A DNA stretch of 64,000 nucleotides. Source: DASRWI01 sp035654655. GTDB taxonomy: Bacteria; Bacteroidota; Ignavibacteria; Ignavibacteriales; Ignavibacteriaceae. The stretch is from NCBI GenBank assembly GCA_035654655.1, contig DASRWI010000043.1, forward strand, positions 124,001-188,000, read 5' to 3'. Of this stretch, positions 9,958 to 18,130 are shown in pieces (positions within the stretch are counted from its first letter, which is position 1; each line of letters starts with the position of its first letter). The translations under genes were made by a program, and so were the position numbers. The notes beneath the pieces are model-generated. The model had not been told where the DNA came from. It did no database searches and was given only the letters and a program-made list of their open reading frames with translations.

Positions 9958-10143
9958 ATGAATATCCTAATGCATGATGATGAATTACTTAATCTTGATC
10001 TACATTTAGTTCCCGGAAGAGGTAGTTCTCCCGATGATTTCGACGATGAAATACCTAGAAGAGGAGAAGATGATGGTTCTTATAATTTAGACGATGAAGA
10101 GCAAGATGAAGATTTCTTAGAAGATGAAGATGAAGATATCTAA
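9958..10143 (+). CDS. 61-residue acidic protein
   Basis: Chosen start is the ATG at 9958, preceded by GGAG at 9949-9952 with a 5-base gap. A longer reading from 9880 would overlap the DUF421 gene and has no better site. The product opens with a short hydrophobic-acidic stretch (DDELLNLDLHLVPGRG), then becomes an Asp/Glu-rich tail (ending DEDEDI), predicted to be disordered and strongly negative. It is the last gene of the DUF421 cassette, just before a strong terminator. A role as an acidic partner of the basic regions in this cassette is inference. Confidence 0.6.
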   Translation: MNILMHDDELLNLDLHLVPGRGSSPDDFDDEIPRRGEDDGSYNLDDEEQDEDFLEDEDEDI

Positions 10144-10154
10144 ATAAGTAAAAG

Positions 10155-10188
10155 TTGAGAAGGTATATTTAAAATTATACCTTCTCAA
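10155..10188. terminator. Bidirectional terminator between convergent genes
   Basis: Perfect 13-bp stem TTGAGAAGGTATA / TATACCTTCTCAA (10155-10167, 10176-10188) with an 8-base loop, between the DUF421 cassette (+) and rarA (-). T-tracts are weak on both sides. Confidence 0.75.
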
Positions 10189-10191
10189 TAT

Positions 10192-11484
10192 TTATTCATA
10201 CCTTTTCAATTTTTTCCACAACATTTTTAATCTATCCTTTAAACTCTTTTCCTGGCCATTCTCAGAAGGGAAATAATATTGGGTACCTTTCATTTCATCA
10301 GGGAAAAAATTCATTTCAACAAAATTGTTTTTAAAATCGTGTGCATATTTATATTCTTTTCCGTAATCCAAATCTTTCATTAATTTTGTTGGAGCATTTC
10401 TTAAATGTAATGGAACTCCAAAAAGTTCTTTTTTCTCTACATCTTCAAAAGCTTTACCAATACCTATATATGAAGCATTACTTTTTGGCTGCGATGCTAA
10501 ATAAGTTGTGCATTGAGCAAGAATTATTCTTCCTTCTGGCATTCCAATTTTTTCAATGGCAGAAAAAGCAGCTTCTGCAAGTACTAATCCATTTGGAGAA
10601 GCATTACCAATATCTTCAGAAGCTAAAACTATTAATCTTCTTGCAATAAATAATGGGTCTTCTCCCCCCGCAATCATTCTTGCAAGCCAGTATAACGCAG
10701 CATCAGGGTCACTTCCTCTAATACTTTTGATAAATGCAGATATAACATTATAATGTTCTTCACCTGCTTTATCATATAAAATATTTTTCTTTTGAACTAC
10801 ATTTTCAAGAATAGCTTTATTAATTATAATTTCTTCTTTGTTTATTTCCTGAACTACTGCAGCTTCAAAAATATTTAATAAAGTTCTGGCATCTCCACCT
10901 GATAAATAAATCAGAAAATCATAATCAATCTCTTTAATATTTAATTGAGAAAGAAATTCATCTTTCTTAATTGCTTCATTTAGAATTTCTGTTAATGCTT
11001 CTTTGCCTAATTCTTCTAAAACAAAAATTCTAACTCTGGACCTTAGAGCCGGAATAACTTCAAAGGATGGATTTTCTGTAGTTGCACCAATGAGAATAAT
11101 TAATCCAGATTCAACTGAATTTAATAATGCATCCTGCTGACTTTTATTGAACCTGTGAATTTCATCTATGAATAAAATTGTCCTGATTTTTTTAGCATAA
11201 TTTTCTTTTGCTTCTTCTATTATTGCCCTTATATCTTTTACACCTGAAGAGACAGCGTTCAACTGATGAAAATCTGAGTTGGTATATTCTGCGATAAGCT
11301 TAGCAATTGTTGTTTTACCGGTTCCGGGAGGACCCCACATAATGAACGAACTTAAACTATCATTAGTGATCATCAGGTTGATTGGCTTACCTTCACCTAA
11401 TAAACTTTCCTGCCCCTTTATATCTGATAATTTCTTTGGTCTAATTCTTTCAGCAAGAGGCTGCTGAGGTAAAATCTTTTTCAT
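10192..11484 (-). CDS. rarA: Replication-associated recombination protein A (RarA/MgsA) AAA+ ATPase
   Basis: About 430 residues. Walker A GPPGTGKTT (near residue 50) and Walker B LFIDEIHRFNKSQQDALL (near 105) mark a clamp-loader-like AAA+ ATPase. The C-terminal part (SDPDAALYWLARMIAGGEDP near 260, then the NYYFP-type tail YYFPSENG) is typical of the MgsA/RarA family, which acts at stalled replication forks. A TTG at 11496 would overlap ftsB; the ATG at 11484 follows a GAAGAG site inside the end of ftsB and is preferred. Last gene of ddl-ftsB-rarA. Confidence 0.92.
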   Translation of the reverse strand: MKKILPQQPLAERIRPKKLSDIKGQESLLGEGKPINLMITNDSLSSFIMWGPPGTGKTTIAKLIAEYTNSDFHQLNAVSSGVKDIRAIIEEAKENYAKKIRTILFIDEIHRFNKSQQDALLNSVESGLIILIGATTENPSFEVIPALRSRVRIFVLEELGKEALTEILNEAIKKDEFLSQLNIKEIDYDFLIYLSGGDARTLLNIFEAAVVQEINKEEIIINKAILENVVQKKNILYDKAGEEHYNVISAFIKSIRGSDPDAALYWLARMIAGGEDPLFIARRLIVLASEDIGNASPNGLVLAEAAFSAIEKIGMPEGRIILAQCTTYLASQPKSNASYIGIGKAFEDVEKKELFGVPLHLRNAPTKLMKDLDYGKEYKYAHDFKNNFVEMNFFPDEMKGTQYYFPSENGQEKSLKDRLKMLWKKLKRYE

Positions 11485-11485
11485 T

Positions 11486-11773
11486 TTACTCTTCAACTAT
11501 TTTTATAGTTCTCTCATTTGGACGCTTCATATTGTACTTTTCCCTTGCAGTGCGTTCAATCTTTGCAGGTATTTTTTTTCGTAATGAATCTATTTCACCC
11601 TGAAGCTGGGCATTCTCATCTTTAACTTGCTTTAAGCTATCCTGCAATACTCCCAATTCTTTTTTATTCTTTAACATTTTAAGTAGTCCTTCTTCATTAA
11701 AGACCACATACAAAATGCCTATCAATAAAAAAGCAACAATGATATATTTTCTTTTACTCTTACTAATTGCCAT
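11486..11773 (-). CDS. ftsB: Septum formation initiator FtsB/DivIC
   Basis: 95 residues: a short basic cytosolic tail, one membrane helix (IIVAFLLIGILYVVF, residues 11-25), then a coiled coil (heptads through about 30-68, LQDSLKQVKDENAQLQGEI) and the closing segment ERTAREKYNMKRPNE, characteristic of FtsB/DivIC. It is part of the FtsQLB divisome complex at the inner membrane. Its ATG overlaps the ddl stop by one base (TAATG). Coupling to a peptidoglycan ligase gene suits a division role. Confidence 0.87.
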   Translation of the reverse strand: MAISKSKRKYIIVAFLLIGILYVVFNEEGLLKMLKNKKELGVLQDSLKQVKDENAQLQGEIDSLRKKIPAKIERTAREKYNMKRPNERTIKIVEE

Positions 11774-12774
11774 TATAAACTTAACTTAATAATTCTATCA
11801 ATTAAATCTTCGAACATTATTCCGGATGCTTTAGCCATTTTTGGGACAAGACTTGTTGCTGTCATTCCCGGTAAAGTATTTACCTCAAGACAATATATTT
11901 TATAGTCTTTGGATACTCTAAAATCAATCCTTCCATAAATTTCACATTCCAAAGAAGTAAATGCAAGTAATGCTTGTGATTGCAATAGCTGCTCGGCTTC
12001 TTTAGGTATATCAGCGGGGACTATATATTCACTCATACCTGAAGTATACTTGCACTCAAAATCATAAATTCCATGCTTTGGTTTTATTTCAAGTACCGGT
12101 AATGCTTTATTTTCAATAATGCCAACGGTCATTTCATAACCATCTATATATTCTTCAATCAAGATTTTACTTGAATATTGAAAACCGAGATTTACTGCAG
12201 CTTCGATTTCCTCTTCAGATTTCACAATTGATAATCCAACAGTTGAACCCTGGTCATTAGGTTTAATAACACAAGGAAAACCAATTTCTTCTTTAATGTT
12301 GCTTTTTATTGCCTCAATATCAGAAGTAGTTTTTGAATATGATAGCCACTTTGGAGTTGATATTCCATAATGACCAAATAAAATTTTTGACATTATCTTA
12401 TCCATTGAGATTGCACTGGATAAAACTTTTGACCCGGTATATTTCAATCCTCTTAGTTCAAGTAAAGATTGCACAGTTCCATCTTCTCCCCATAACCCGT
12501 GAAGCCCTATAAAAACAAGATCAACATTATTTAACAAATCAGAATTTAGAGCCTTAACATAATTTGCATTTGAAATTTCAGAAAAATCCTTCTTCTCAAA
12601 AAATTGTTTAGCATCACTGGGCTGGTTCAAACCGTACGCAGGGTCAATTAAAACAACTTCATAGCCAAGGCTTAATAAAGCAGTATATATAGAAGCAGAT
12701 GATGATTTTGATATTTCTCTTTCAGATGAGGTTCCTCCTAAAAGTAGAGCTATTCTTAATTTTTTACTTTCCAT
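11773..12774 (-). CDS. ddl: D-alanine--D-alanine ligase
   Basis: 333-residue ATP-grasp enzyme joining two D-alanines for the peptidoglycan stem peptide. Visible signatures are LLGGTSSEREIS at the N-terminus, the HGLWGEDGTVQSLLEL motif near residue 95, the ATP-grasp lysine region PCVIKPNDQGSTVGL near 170, and the C-terminal LEVNTLPGMT near 300. First gene of the operon with ftsB and rarA. Cytoplasmic. Confidence 0.95.
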   Translation of the reverse strand: MESKKLRIALLLGGTSSEREISKSSSASIYTALLSLGYEVVLIDPAYGLNQPSDAKQFFEKKDFSEISNANYVKALNSDLLNNVDLVFIGLHGLWGEDGTVQSLLELRGLKYTGSKVLSSAISMDKIMSKILFGHYGISTPKWLSYSKTTSDIEAIKSNIKEEIGFPCVIKPNDQGSTVGLSIVKSEEEIEAAVNLGFQYSSKILIEEYIDGYEMTVGIIENKALPVLEIKPKHGIYDFECKYTSGMSEYIVPADIPKEAEQLLQSQALLAFTSLECEIYGRIDFRVSKDYKIYCLEVNTLPGMTATSLVPKMAKASGIMFEDLIDRIIKLSL

Positions 12775-12906
12775 TCAATGTCCAATAAATTCAAATTATC
12801 ATTTTTGTTAACTTAAATAAAAATTTCAATATTAGCGCTATTACAGCATTTTAATTAAAACATTTTATTTTATAGGTATATATATAAATATGTTAATAAG
12901 GATACA

Positions 12907-13404
12907 ATGAAAAAATATATTATAATACTCTTAATGCTGCTATCAATAACAGAAATGGCTCAATCTCCTCAAGGCAAAAAGTTTGGGTTTGGTATTATTT
13001 TAGGGGACCCAACAGGTGGTACCTTAAAATATTGGACCACTAACCAAAATGCTTTAGTCTTTGATATTGGAGGTTCTTATTTCGGAAGCCCGCGTATTGG
13101 GGTTGATTATCTTTGGCACTTCGATGCCTTCAATTCAAATATTGTAAAAATGTATGCAGGTCCTGGAGCTGCTTTAGGTATTGGTGAAGGAAGGCGAATA
13201 TGGTATAGGAACAAAGGTGGTGATGAATTTTATATCAGGTCATCAGGAGAATCAGCATTAGCATTACGTGGAGTATTTGGTATTAATGTAGTTCCAAGAG
13301 CAACTCCTCTTGAAATGTTTTTAGATATTGGTGTATTATTTGGAATTTCACCCGGTTTTGGAACTGCAGTTGATGCAGCAATAGGTATTAGATTTTATCC
13401 ATAA
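12907..13404 (+). CDS. Small predicted outer-membrane beta-barrel protein
   Basis: 165 residues with a signal peptide (MKKYIIILLMLLSITEMAQS). The mature part is a run of alternating hydrophobic/Gly-rich strands (FGFGIILGDPTGGTLKYW, YAGPGAALGIGEG) ending in Phe-Tyr-Pro (GIRFYP), consistent with a small 8-strand-type barrel. I do not recognise the family. It lies 20 bases before the Rho_N-like gene, so they may be co-transcribed. Function unknown. Confidence 0.7.
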   Translation: MKKYIIILLMLLSITEMAQSPQGKKFGFGIILGDPTGGTLKYWTTNQNALVFDIGGSYFGSPRIGVDYLWHFDAFNSNIVKMYAGPGAALGIGEGRRIWYRNKGGDEFYIRSSGESALALRGVFGINVVPRATPLEMFLDIGVLFGISPGFGTAVDAAIGIRFYP

Positions 13405-13424
13405 ACAAGTATAAAGGTGATGTA

Positions 13425-13721
13425 ATGCCAAAAGCATGGAGTAATAAAGACGAAAGAAAATATGAGCATATAAAAGAAAGCGCTGAAGAGAAAGGTAGTT
13501 CTGAAAAAAGAGCTAAAGCAATAGCTGCAAGAACTGTGAATAAAGGAAGACGCAAAGCCGGCAGAACACCTAATAAACGTACTGAAGGTACTGGAAATCC
13601 TAACAAAGGTTATAAAGAAAGAACCAAAGATGAACTTTATAACATTGCTAAGAAAAAAAATATTTCAGGAAGGAGTAAAATGAGTAAAAGTGAATTAGTT
13701 AAAGCTATTTCTAAAAAATAA
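13425..13721 (+). CDS. Small basic protein with Rho N-terminal-like domain
   Basis: 98 residues, very rich in Lys and Arg. The first 55 residues (MPKAWSNKDERKYEHIKESA, then repeated basic stretches) resemble proteins often labelled plasmid-stabilisation-like. The last 35 residues (KDELYNIAKKKNISGRSKMS) match a Rho_N/SAP-type helix-extended-helix, a nucleic-acid-binding fold. It probably binds DNA or RNA; the target is not known. It sits directly before the lexA promoter, on the same strand, without a clear terminator between. Confidence 0.72.
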   Translation: MPKAWSNKDERKYEHIKESAEEKGSSEKRAKAIAARTVNKGRRKAGRTPNKRTEGTGNPNKGYKERTKDELYNIAKKKNISGRSKMSKSELVKAISKK

Positions 13722-13737
13722 AAATGCTTGCTCATAC

Positions 13738-13780
13738 TTGACAAGTGCACTTTTGTTCACTATTTTAATAGTGAACAAAA
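13738..13780 (+). promoter_or_regulatory. lexA promoter with overlapping palindromic operator
   Basis: TTGACA at 13738-13743, a 17-base spacer and TATTTT at 13761-13766 form a strong sigma-70 promoter. Laid over the -10 region is a near-perfect palindrome at 13751-13780: arms TTTTGTTCACTATT and AATAGTGAACAAAA with a 2-base centre. It ends 10 bases before the lexA ATG. Its position is that expected of an autoregulatory LexA site. It differs from the E. coli CTGT-N8-ACAG and Bacillus GAAC-N4-GTTC boxes, so assignment to LexA is inference. Confidence 0.7.
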
Positions 13781-13790
13781 GGACACTATA

Positions 13791-14417
13791 ATGAAAAATG
13801 TTCTTACTGACCGCCAAAAAAATATTTTAGATTTTATACAGCAGTATAGAGATGAAGTAGGTTATCCGCCAACTCTAAGAGAGATTGGAAAGAAATTTGG
13901 AATAACTTCCACCTTTGGAGTGAAAAGACATCTTGATGCTCTTGTAAAAAAAGGTTTCCTTTCTGTTGAAAGTAATTCAAGCCGGGCTATTACCATTTCA
14001 AAAAATAAGAATGATATTGATAATAATAGCTACTTATCTATTCCTTTAGTGGGTCGTGTAGCAGCAGGTTTCCCTATCCTTGCAATTGAAAACATTGAGA
14101 GTAATATTGTTATTGATAAAACTTTAGTCGGTAAAGGTGAAGATTCTTTTGCTTTAAAAGTAAAAGGTGACAGTATGATAAATGCAGGAATCTTTGAAGG
14201 TGACCTTGTAATTGTTAATCCTTCTGCAAATACTTCTAATGGTGATATAATTGTTGCAATGCTGGATGATGAAGTTACAGTTAAAACATACGAAAACAAG
14301 AAAAATAAAATTAAACTTATTCCACAAAATCTTAACTACAAACCAATTGAAGTTGATGGAAGTAAATCTTTTTCAATAGTTGGTAAAGTAGTTGGTGTAT
14401 TAAGATGGTTAAATTAA
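13791..14417 (+). CDS. lexA: LexA SOS repressor
   Basis: 208 residues from the ATG at 13791; a TTG at 13728 would read through the operator and is rejected. N-terminal winged helix (LTDRQKNILDFIQQY, PPTLREIGKKFGI, residues 5-65) and C-terminal S24 peptidase domain. Self-cleavage features are in place: the Ala-Gly bond in GRVAAGFP (near residue 90), the catalytic Ser in KGDSM (near 130), and the Lys in EVTVKTY (near 167). It should repress SOS genes until RecA filaments trigger autocleavage. Followed after 13 bases by a WYL-like gene. Confidence 0.94.
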   Translation: MKNVLTDRQKNILDFIQQYRDEVGYPPTLREIGKKFGITSTFGVKRHLDALVKKGFLSVESNSSRAITISKNKNDIDNNSYLSIPLVGRVAAGFPILAIENIESNIVIDKTLVGKGEDSFALKVKGDSMINAGIFEGDLVIVNPSANTSNGDIIVAMLDDEVTVKTYENKKNKIKLIPQNLNYKPIEVDGSKSFSIVGKVVGVLRWLN

Positions 14418-14430
14418 GAGAGGAATTACT

Positions 14431-14679
14431 ATGAAATCACAAATTTTTGCTCAGGCAATTGCAAACAGAAACAGAATAAAATTTTTATACTTTTTTTCTG
14501 AAGTAGTTCTTGAACCTTACTGCATTTCAAAAGATAAATCAGGGCAGAAAATAATTTACGGACGATTATCAAATTCAAATGAAGTAAGAACTTTTGAATA
14601 TAAAAATATTGTTAATATTAAAACTATGGAACAACATCGCTTCTCCCCTGTTATTCCTTTTCATACAGTAGCTATTTAA
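14431..14679 (+). CDS. Stand-alone WYL-like domain protein
   Basis: 82 residues with GAGAGGAATT just before the ATG. The pattern IANRNRIKFLYF, VVLEPYCI, then KIIYGRLSNSNEVRTFEY resembles a single WYL domain, an SH3-like ligand-sensing module usually attached to a helix-turn-helix. Here no DNA-binding domain is present and the protein is the domain alone. Thirteen bases after lexA, so very probably in the same SOS-controlled transcript. A role as a ligand-sensing modulator is inference, and the WYL assignment is by eye. Confidence 0.6.
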   Translation: MKSQIFAQAIANRNRIKFLYFFSEVVLEPYCISKDKSGQKIIYGRLSNSNEVRTFEYKNIVNIKTMEQHRFSPVIPFHTVAI

Positions 14680-14682
14680 TTT

Positions 14683-15363
14683 TTATTTTTCGGCTACAAC
14701 TACCTGAACAATCCCGAATGTTAAGGTATAAACATTAATTTTTTTAAAGCCCGATTTTCTTAAGAGGTCGGGCATTATAATTTTTTCATCAAACTCTTCA
14801 ACACTTGCAGGCAAATATTTATAAGCTTCTTTATTCCCTGATACTACTCCTCCAACAACCGGTAGTACTCTTTTAAAATAGAATTTATAAAAACTTTTAA
14901 AAAATTTACTTTCAGGCATTCTGAATTCTAATATTGTAGCCTTACCGGAATTATTGAGCACTCTATAGAAAGAATTAAAACCTTCCTGAAGGTCATAAAA
15001 ATTTCTTACACCAAATGCTACAATAATATTATCAATAACATTATCCTTAAACGGCATATGCTCAGCAGCCATTTGCACCATCCTGCCATCAATAAGATTT
15101 GATTTCTCTTTATAAAGCTTTAACATATTAAAAGAAAAATCAGCACCAATGATATTGTTTATTCCATCTTTTCTTGCTCTTATCGAAAAGTCACCTGTAC
15201 CACAGGCTACATCAAGAAGAAGTGCATCTTTTTTTATTTTAGAAAACTGTATTGCTTTTTTTCTCCAATAAAAATCCACTCCAAAACTTAAAAGATGATT
15301 TAGAATGTCATACCTGAAAGCAATAGACTCGAATATATTTCTAACTTTCTTTTTCTTATCCAT
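14683..15363 (-). CDS. menG: Demethylmenaquinone methyltransferase MenG/UbiE
   Basis: 226-residue class I SAM methyltransferase. Motif I LLDVACGTGDFSIRA (near residue 48), the UbiE signature around VAFGVRNFYDLQEGF (near 115), and LEFRMPESKFFKSFYKFYF (near 145) identify it as the enzyme doing the last step of menaquinone synthesis. Last gene of rsmA-PAP2-menG; start overlaps the previous stop by one base (TAATG). A respiratory menaquinone is implied. Confidence 0.93.
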   Translation of the reverse strand: MDKKKKVRNIFESIAFRYDILNHLLSFGVDFYWRKKAIQFSKIKKDALLLDVACGTGDFSIRARKDGINNIIGADFSFNMLKLYKEKSNLIDGRMVQMAAEHMPFKDNVIDNIIVAFGVRNFYDLQEGFNSFYRVLNNSGKATILEFRMPESKFFKSFYKFYFKRVLPVVGGVVSGNKEAYKYLPASVEEFDEKIIMPDLLRKSGFKKINVYTLTFGIVQVVVAEK

Positions 15364-16325
15364 TAATCATAACTATTTTGATAATCAAATTCTTGTTTCC
15401 CAGAAGTTCTCTGCCACCAATTATATATATATTTTCCGGACCATAATGAAAATGCAGCAAATGCAGCACCACCTACTAAATCTATAAAATAGTGATACCT
15501 TAAATAAACAGTGGAAAAGATTAATAAACTACCCACAGGAATTAAAAAATATCTTGAACGGCTTCTCAACTTAAAAGATAAGTACATTACAATTAATGTA
15601 ATCATAGTGTGACCGCTTGGGAAAATATCTCTTTGAACAAGCTCTGCGGGATTTGGAGTTCCGGTTGGTATGGACTCACCTAAGTTTGTAAAATCTCTTA
15701 AGGGTTCAGTCAGTAACAGACCAGGAAGCTCCTCGCTTAAACTTTCAAAATCGTGTAATGTAAACCTTGGTCCAATCCCCGGTAAAGCAAAGTAGCCAAG
15801 ATATGATAAATAAAAACCATATATAACTGAGAACACTGCATAATCAACGGCTCTGTATCTTCTATTCTTTAAAAGAACCAAAAGAAGAATTAATGGGAGT
15901 AAATAAAAAATTCCATATACAATCTGTAGTATTTCGGTAAGAATAGGATTTGCAAGAACATAAATCATATGAGTAGGGTCTTGACCCAAAAATATAAATC
16001 TATCAATTGCAATAAAAACATAATCATAATCCTGCTGCCTGATGGGTTTAACCAAAAAATAAATTTCTTTGAATGTAATCATAATTAAAGGAGCAACATA
16101 CCACCAATGTATATACTGCCAAACTTTACTTTTTGAATGAACTTCTGCGTAGGCAAGTATGAAAGTGAAGACTATAATCCAAACATTTATTAATACAAAG
16201 TAATCCCAATTAGGAATAAACTCATTATATATAATATTTAAGCCAGTCAAAAAACCATAAAATGATATTATAACAATATCATATGCTTTTAATTTGTGTA
16301 CTAAGCTTATTCCTTTTTCTACCAT
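15363..16325 (-). CDS. PAP2-family integral membrane phosphatase
   Basis: 320 residues with about eight to nine membrane helices. Phosphatase motifs are FPSGHTM (near residue 235) and the closing STVYLRYHYFIDLVGG (near 270), both typical of the PAP2 branch related to inositol-phosphorylceramide synthase. The first motif of the classic triad (KX6RP) is not obvious. Likely substrates are lipid phosphates such as undecaprenyl pyrophosphate or phosphatidic acid, acting at the inner membrane; specificity cannot be read. Joined to rsmA and menG by TAATG overlaps. Confidence 0.85.
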   Translation of the reverse strand: MVEKGISLVHKLKAYDIVIISFYGFLTGLNIIYNEFIPNWDYFVLINVWIIVFTFILAYAEVHSKSKVWQYIHWWYVAPLIMITFKEIYFLVKPIRQQDYDYVFIAIDRFIFLGQDPTHMIYVLANPILTEILQIVYGIFYLLPLILLLVLLKNRRYRAVDYAVFSVIYGFYLSYLGYFALPGIGPRFTLHDFESLSEELPGLLLTEPLRDFTNLGESIPTGTPNPAELVQRDIFPSGHTMITLIVMYLSFKLRSRSRYFLIPVGSLLIFSTVYLRYHYFIDLVGGAAFAAFSLWSGKYIYNWWQRTSGKQEFDYQNSYD

Positions 16326-17107
16326 TACTTCCTAATGTCTAAAACAAAATTAGTTAGTTTTTTAAAATCTTCAGTATTCAATTGTTCTGCTCTTAGACCT
16401 AAATCAATTCCGGATAATGAGAAATCAATATTTTTAAATATACTATTGCTTAATGAATTCTTTAAGGTTTTCCTTCTATTTCCAAATGAAGCTTTTACCA
16501 CCTTAATGAATGTTTTTTCAAATTCACCAAATGCTTTACCTTTATTAAAGTATAAATGTACAAGAGCAGAGTCTACATTTGGTTTAGGATAAAAAACATT
16601 CGGAGAAATTTTAAAGCAAAACTTTACTTCAGAAAAATATTGAAGAATTACTGCAAATATACCATAATCTTTCGTTTTCTTTTCAGCATTCATTCTTTTT
16701 GCAACTTCATACTGAACCATTAAAACAGCATCACTTACATAGTCTATATTTTCAATGAGCTTAAAAACTATTGGTGAGGTAAGATTATAAGGGATATTTC
16801 CAGCTACTTTTATTTTCTTTTTTTTAAGATTGGAAAACTCCTCAAAATCATACTCTAAAATATCACTTTGGTATAATGAAAGATTATTAAATCTACTTTT
16901 TAAGTCATCAATGACTCTGGAATCAATTTCGACAGCTGAAATATTCGCTTTTGACTCTAAAAGCTTTGCAGTTAATGCACCTCTTCCCGGACCAATTTCA
17001 AGAATAATATCATCTTCCTGAGGATTTATTTCCTCAGCTATTTTATTGATAATATTATTATCAACTAAGTAGTTCTGTCCAAATCTTTTAAGAGGTTTAT
17101 TCTGCAT
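16325..17107 (-). CDS. rsmA: 16S rRNA dimethyladenosine transferase RsmA (KsgA)
   Basis: 260 residues. It opens with the family sequence KRFGQNYLVDNNII, then the SAM site LEIGPGRGALT (near residue 38) and the catalytic NIPYNLTSP (near 103). It dimethylates two adenosines in helix 45 of 16S rRNA during small-subunit maturation. First gene of a three-gene operon in which each stop/start pair is TAATG. Confidence 0.95.
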   Translation of the reverse strand: MQNKPLKRFGQNYLVDNNIINKIAEEINPQEDDIILEIGPGRGALTAKLLESKANISAVEIDSRVIDDLKSRFNNLSLYQSDILEYDFEEFSNLKKKKIKVAGNIPYNLTSPIVFKLIENIDYVSDAVLMVQYEVAKRMNAEKKTKDYGIFAVILQYFSEVKFCFKISPNVFYPKPNVDSALVHLYFNKGKAFGEFEKTFIKVVKASFGNRRKTLKNSLSNSIFKNIDFSLSGIDLGLRAEQLNTEDFKKLTNFVLDIRK

Positions 17108-17196
17108 ATATGTTAAAAATTAAAGAACAAGTTTAAACAAAACTTACCTTTTTATAAAGCGACTTACTTTTAAACCCTTCTTTATCTTTAATACAT

Positions 17197-17225
17197 TTGT
17201 CAAAATTGTATTTTCTAATTATTAT
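17197..17225 (+). promoter_or_regulatory. Probable promoter of the rml genes
   Basis: TTGTCA (17197-17202), a 17-base spacer and TATTAT (17220-17225), 38 bases before the rmlA ATG. Supported by consensus and placement only. Confidence 0.5.
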
Positions 17226-17263
17226 TGACTATGAATTATTTTAACAAAAAATAAAGAGAGTAA

Positions 17264-18130
17264 ATGAAGGGAATAATTCTTGCCGGAGGAAGCGGCTCAC
17301 GTCTTTATCCAATTACAAAAGTATATAGTAAACAGCTTACCGCTATTTATGATAAACCGTTGATTTATTATCCTTTATCTATTCTTATGCTTGGTGGGAT
17401 AAAAGATATCTTAATTATCTCTAATGCTGAAACTTTACCTTTGTACGAAAAACTATTTGAAGATGGGTCGTCTTTAGGATTGAAGATTGAATATGCTTTA
17501 CAGGAAAAACCAAATGGCATTGCTGAATCATTTATAATTGGAGAAAAGTTTATAAACGGTGACAATGTTTCTTTGATACTCGGTGATAATGTTTTCTATG
17601 GAAAATTAAATTTTTTCTATAAGGCTATTAAAAATAATGTTAATGCTACTATCTTTGCTTACCAGGTAAATGACCCCCAAAGATATGGAATAGTTGAGTT
17701 CGATAAGAACAACAAAGCACTTTCCATTGAAGAGAAACCTAAAAATCCAAAATCTGATTATGCAATTCCTGGTCTTTATATTTATGATAATGATGTAATT
17801 GAAATAGCGAAAAAACTAAAACCATCTGCAAGAGGTGAATTGGAAATTGCTGATGTAAATAAAGCCTACTTAAAACAGGGTAAGCTTTGTGTTGAAAAAA
17901 TTGGACGCGGTATTACCTGGCTCGATACCGGTACTCCTGAAGCCTTACTAAAGGCTTCAATGTTTTTTGGAATTATTGAAGAACGTCAGGGACTTAAAGT
18001 TGCTTGTCTTGAAGAAATTGCATATGACAAAAAGTTTATAGATAAAGCTAAATTAAAAACTATTGTAAAGAATATGCCTGATTCTATGTATAAATCTTAT
18101 CTTGAAAAAGTACTTTTAGGGAAAAGATAA
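17264..18130 (+). CDS. rmlA: Glucose-1-phosphate thymidylyltransferase RmlA
   Basis: 288 residues. The nucleotidyltransferase signature GIILAGGSGSRLYP lies at residues 3-16 and the sugar-phosphate motif EEKPKNPKSDYA near 163, with the RmlA-typical WLDTGTPEAL near 224. Makes dTDP-glucose from glucose-1-phosphate and dTTP. The stop overlaps the rmlC ATG by one base. rmlB and rmlD, needed for dTDP-rhamnose, are not in this window. Confidence 0.94.
   Translation: MKGIILAGGSGSRLYPITKVYSKQLTAIYDKPLIYYPLSILMLGGIKDILIISNAETLPLYEKLFEDGSSLGLKIEYALQEKPNGIAESFIIGEKFINGDNVSLILGDNVFYGKLNFFYKAIKNNVNATIFAYQVNDPQRYGIVEFDKNNKALSIEEKPKNPKSDYAIPGLYIYDNDVIEIAKKLKPSARGELEIADVNKAYLKQGKLCVEKIGRGITWLDTGTPEALLKASMFFGIIEERQGLKVACLEEIAYDKKFIDKAKLKTIVKNMPDSMYKSYLEKVLLGKR

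Noticed and set aside
10341..10753. + strand frames inside rarA
   Set aside because: Shadows of a well-supported ATPase gene.
12834..12846. TAGCGCTA palindrome between ddl and the small outer-membrane gene
   Set aside because: Eight bases only, expected by chance at this scale.
13425..13721. Toxin-antitoxin or plasmid addiction gene next to lexA
   Set aside because: Only a single basic Rho_N-like protein is present; no toxin partner and no plasmid features nearby.
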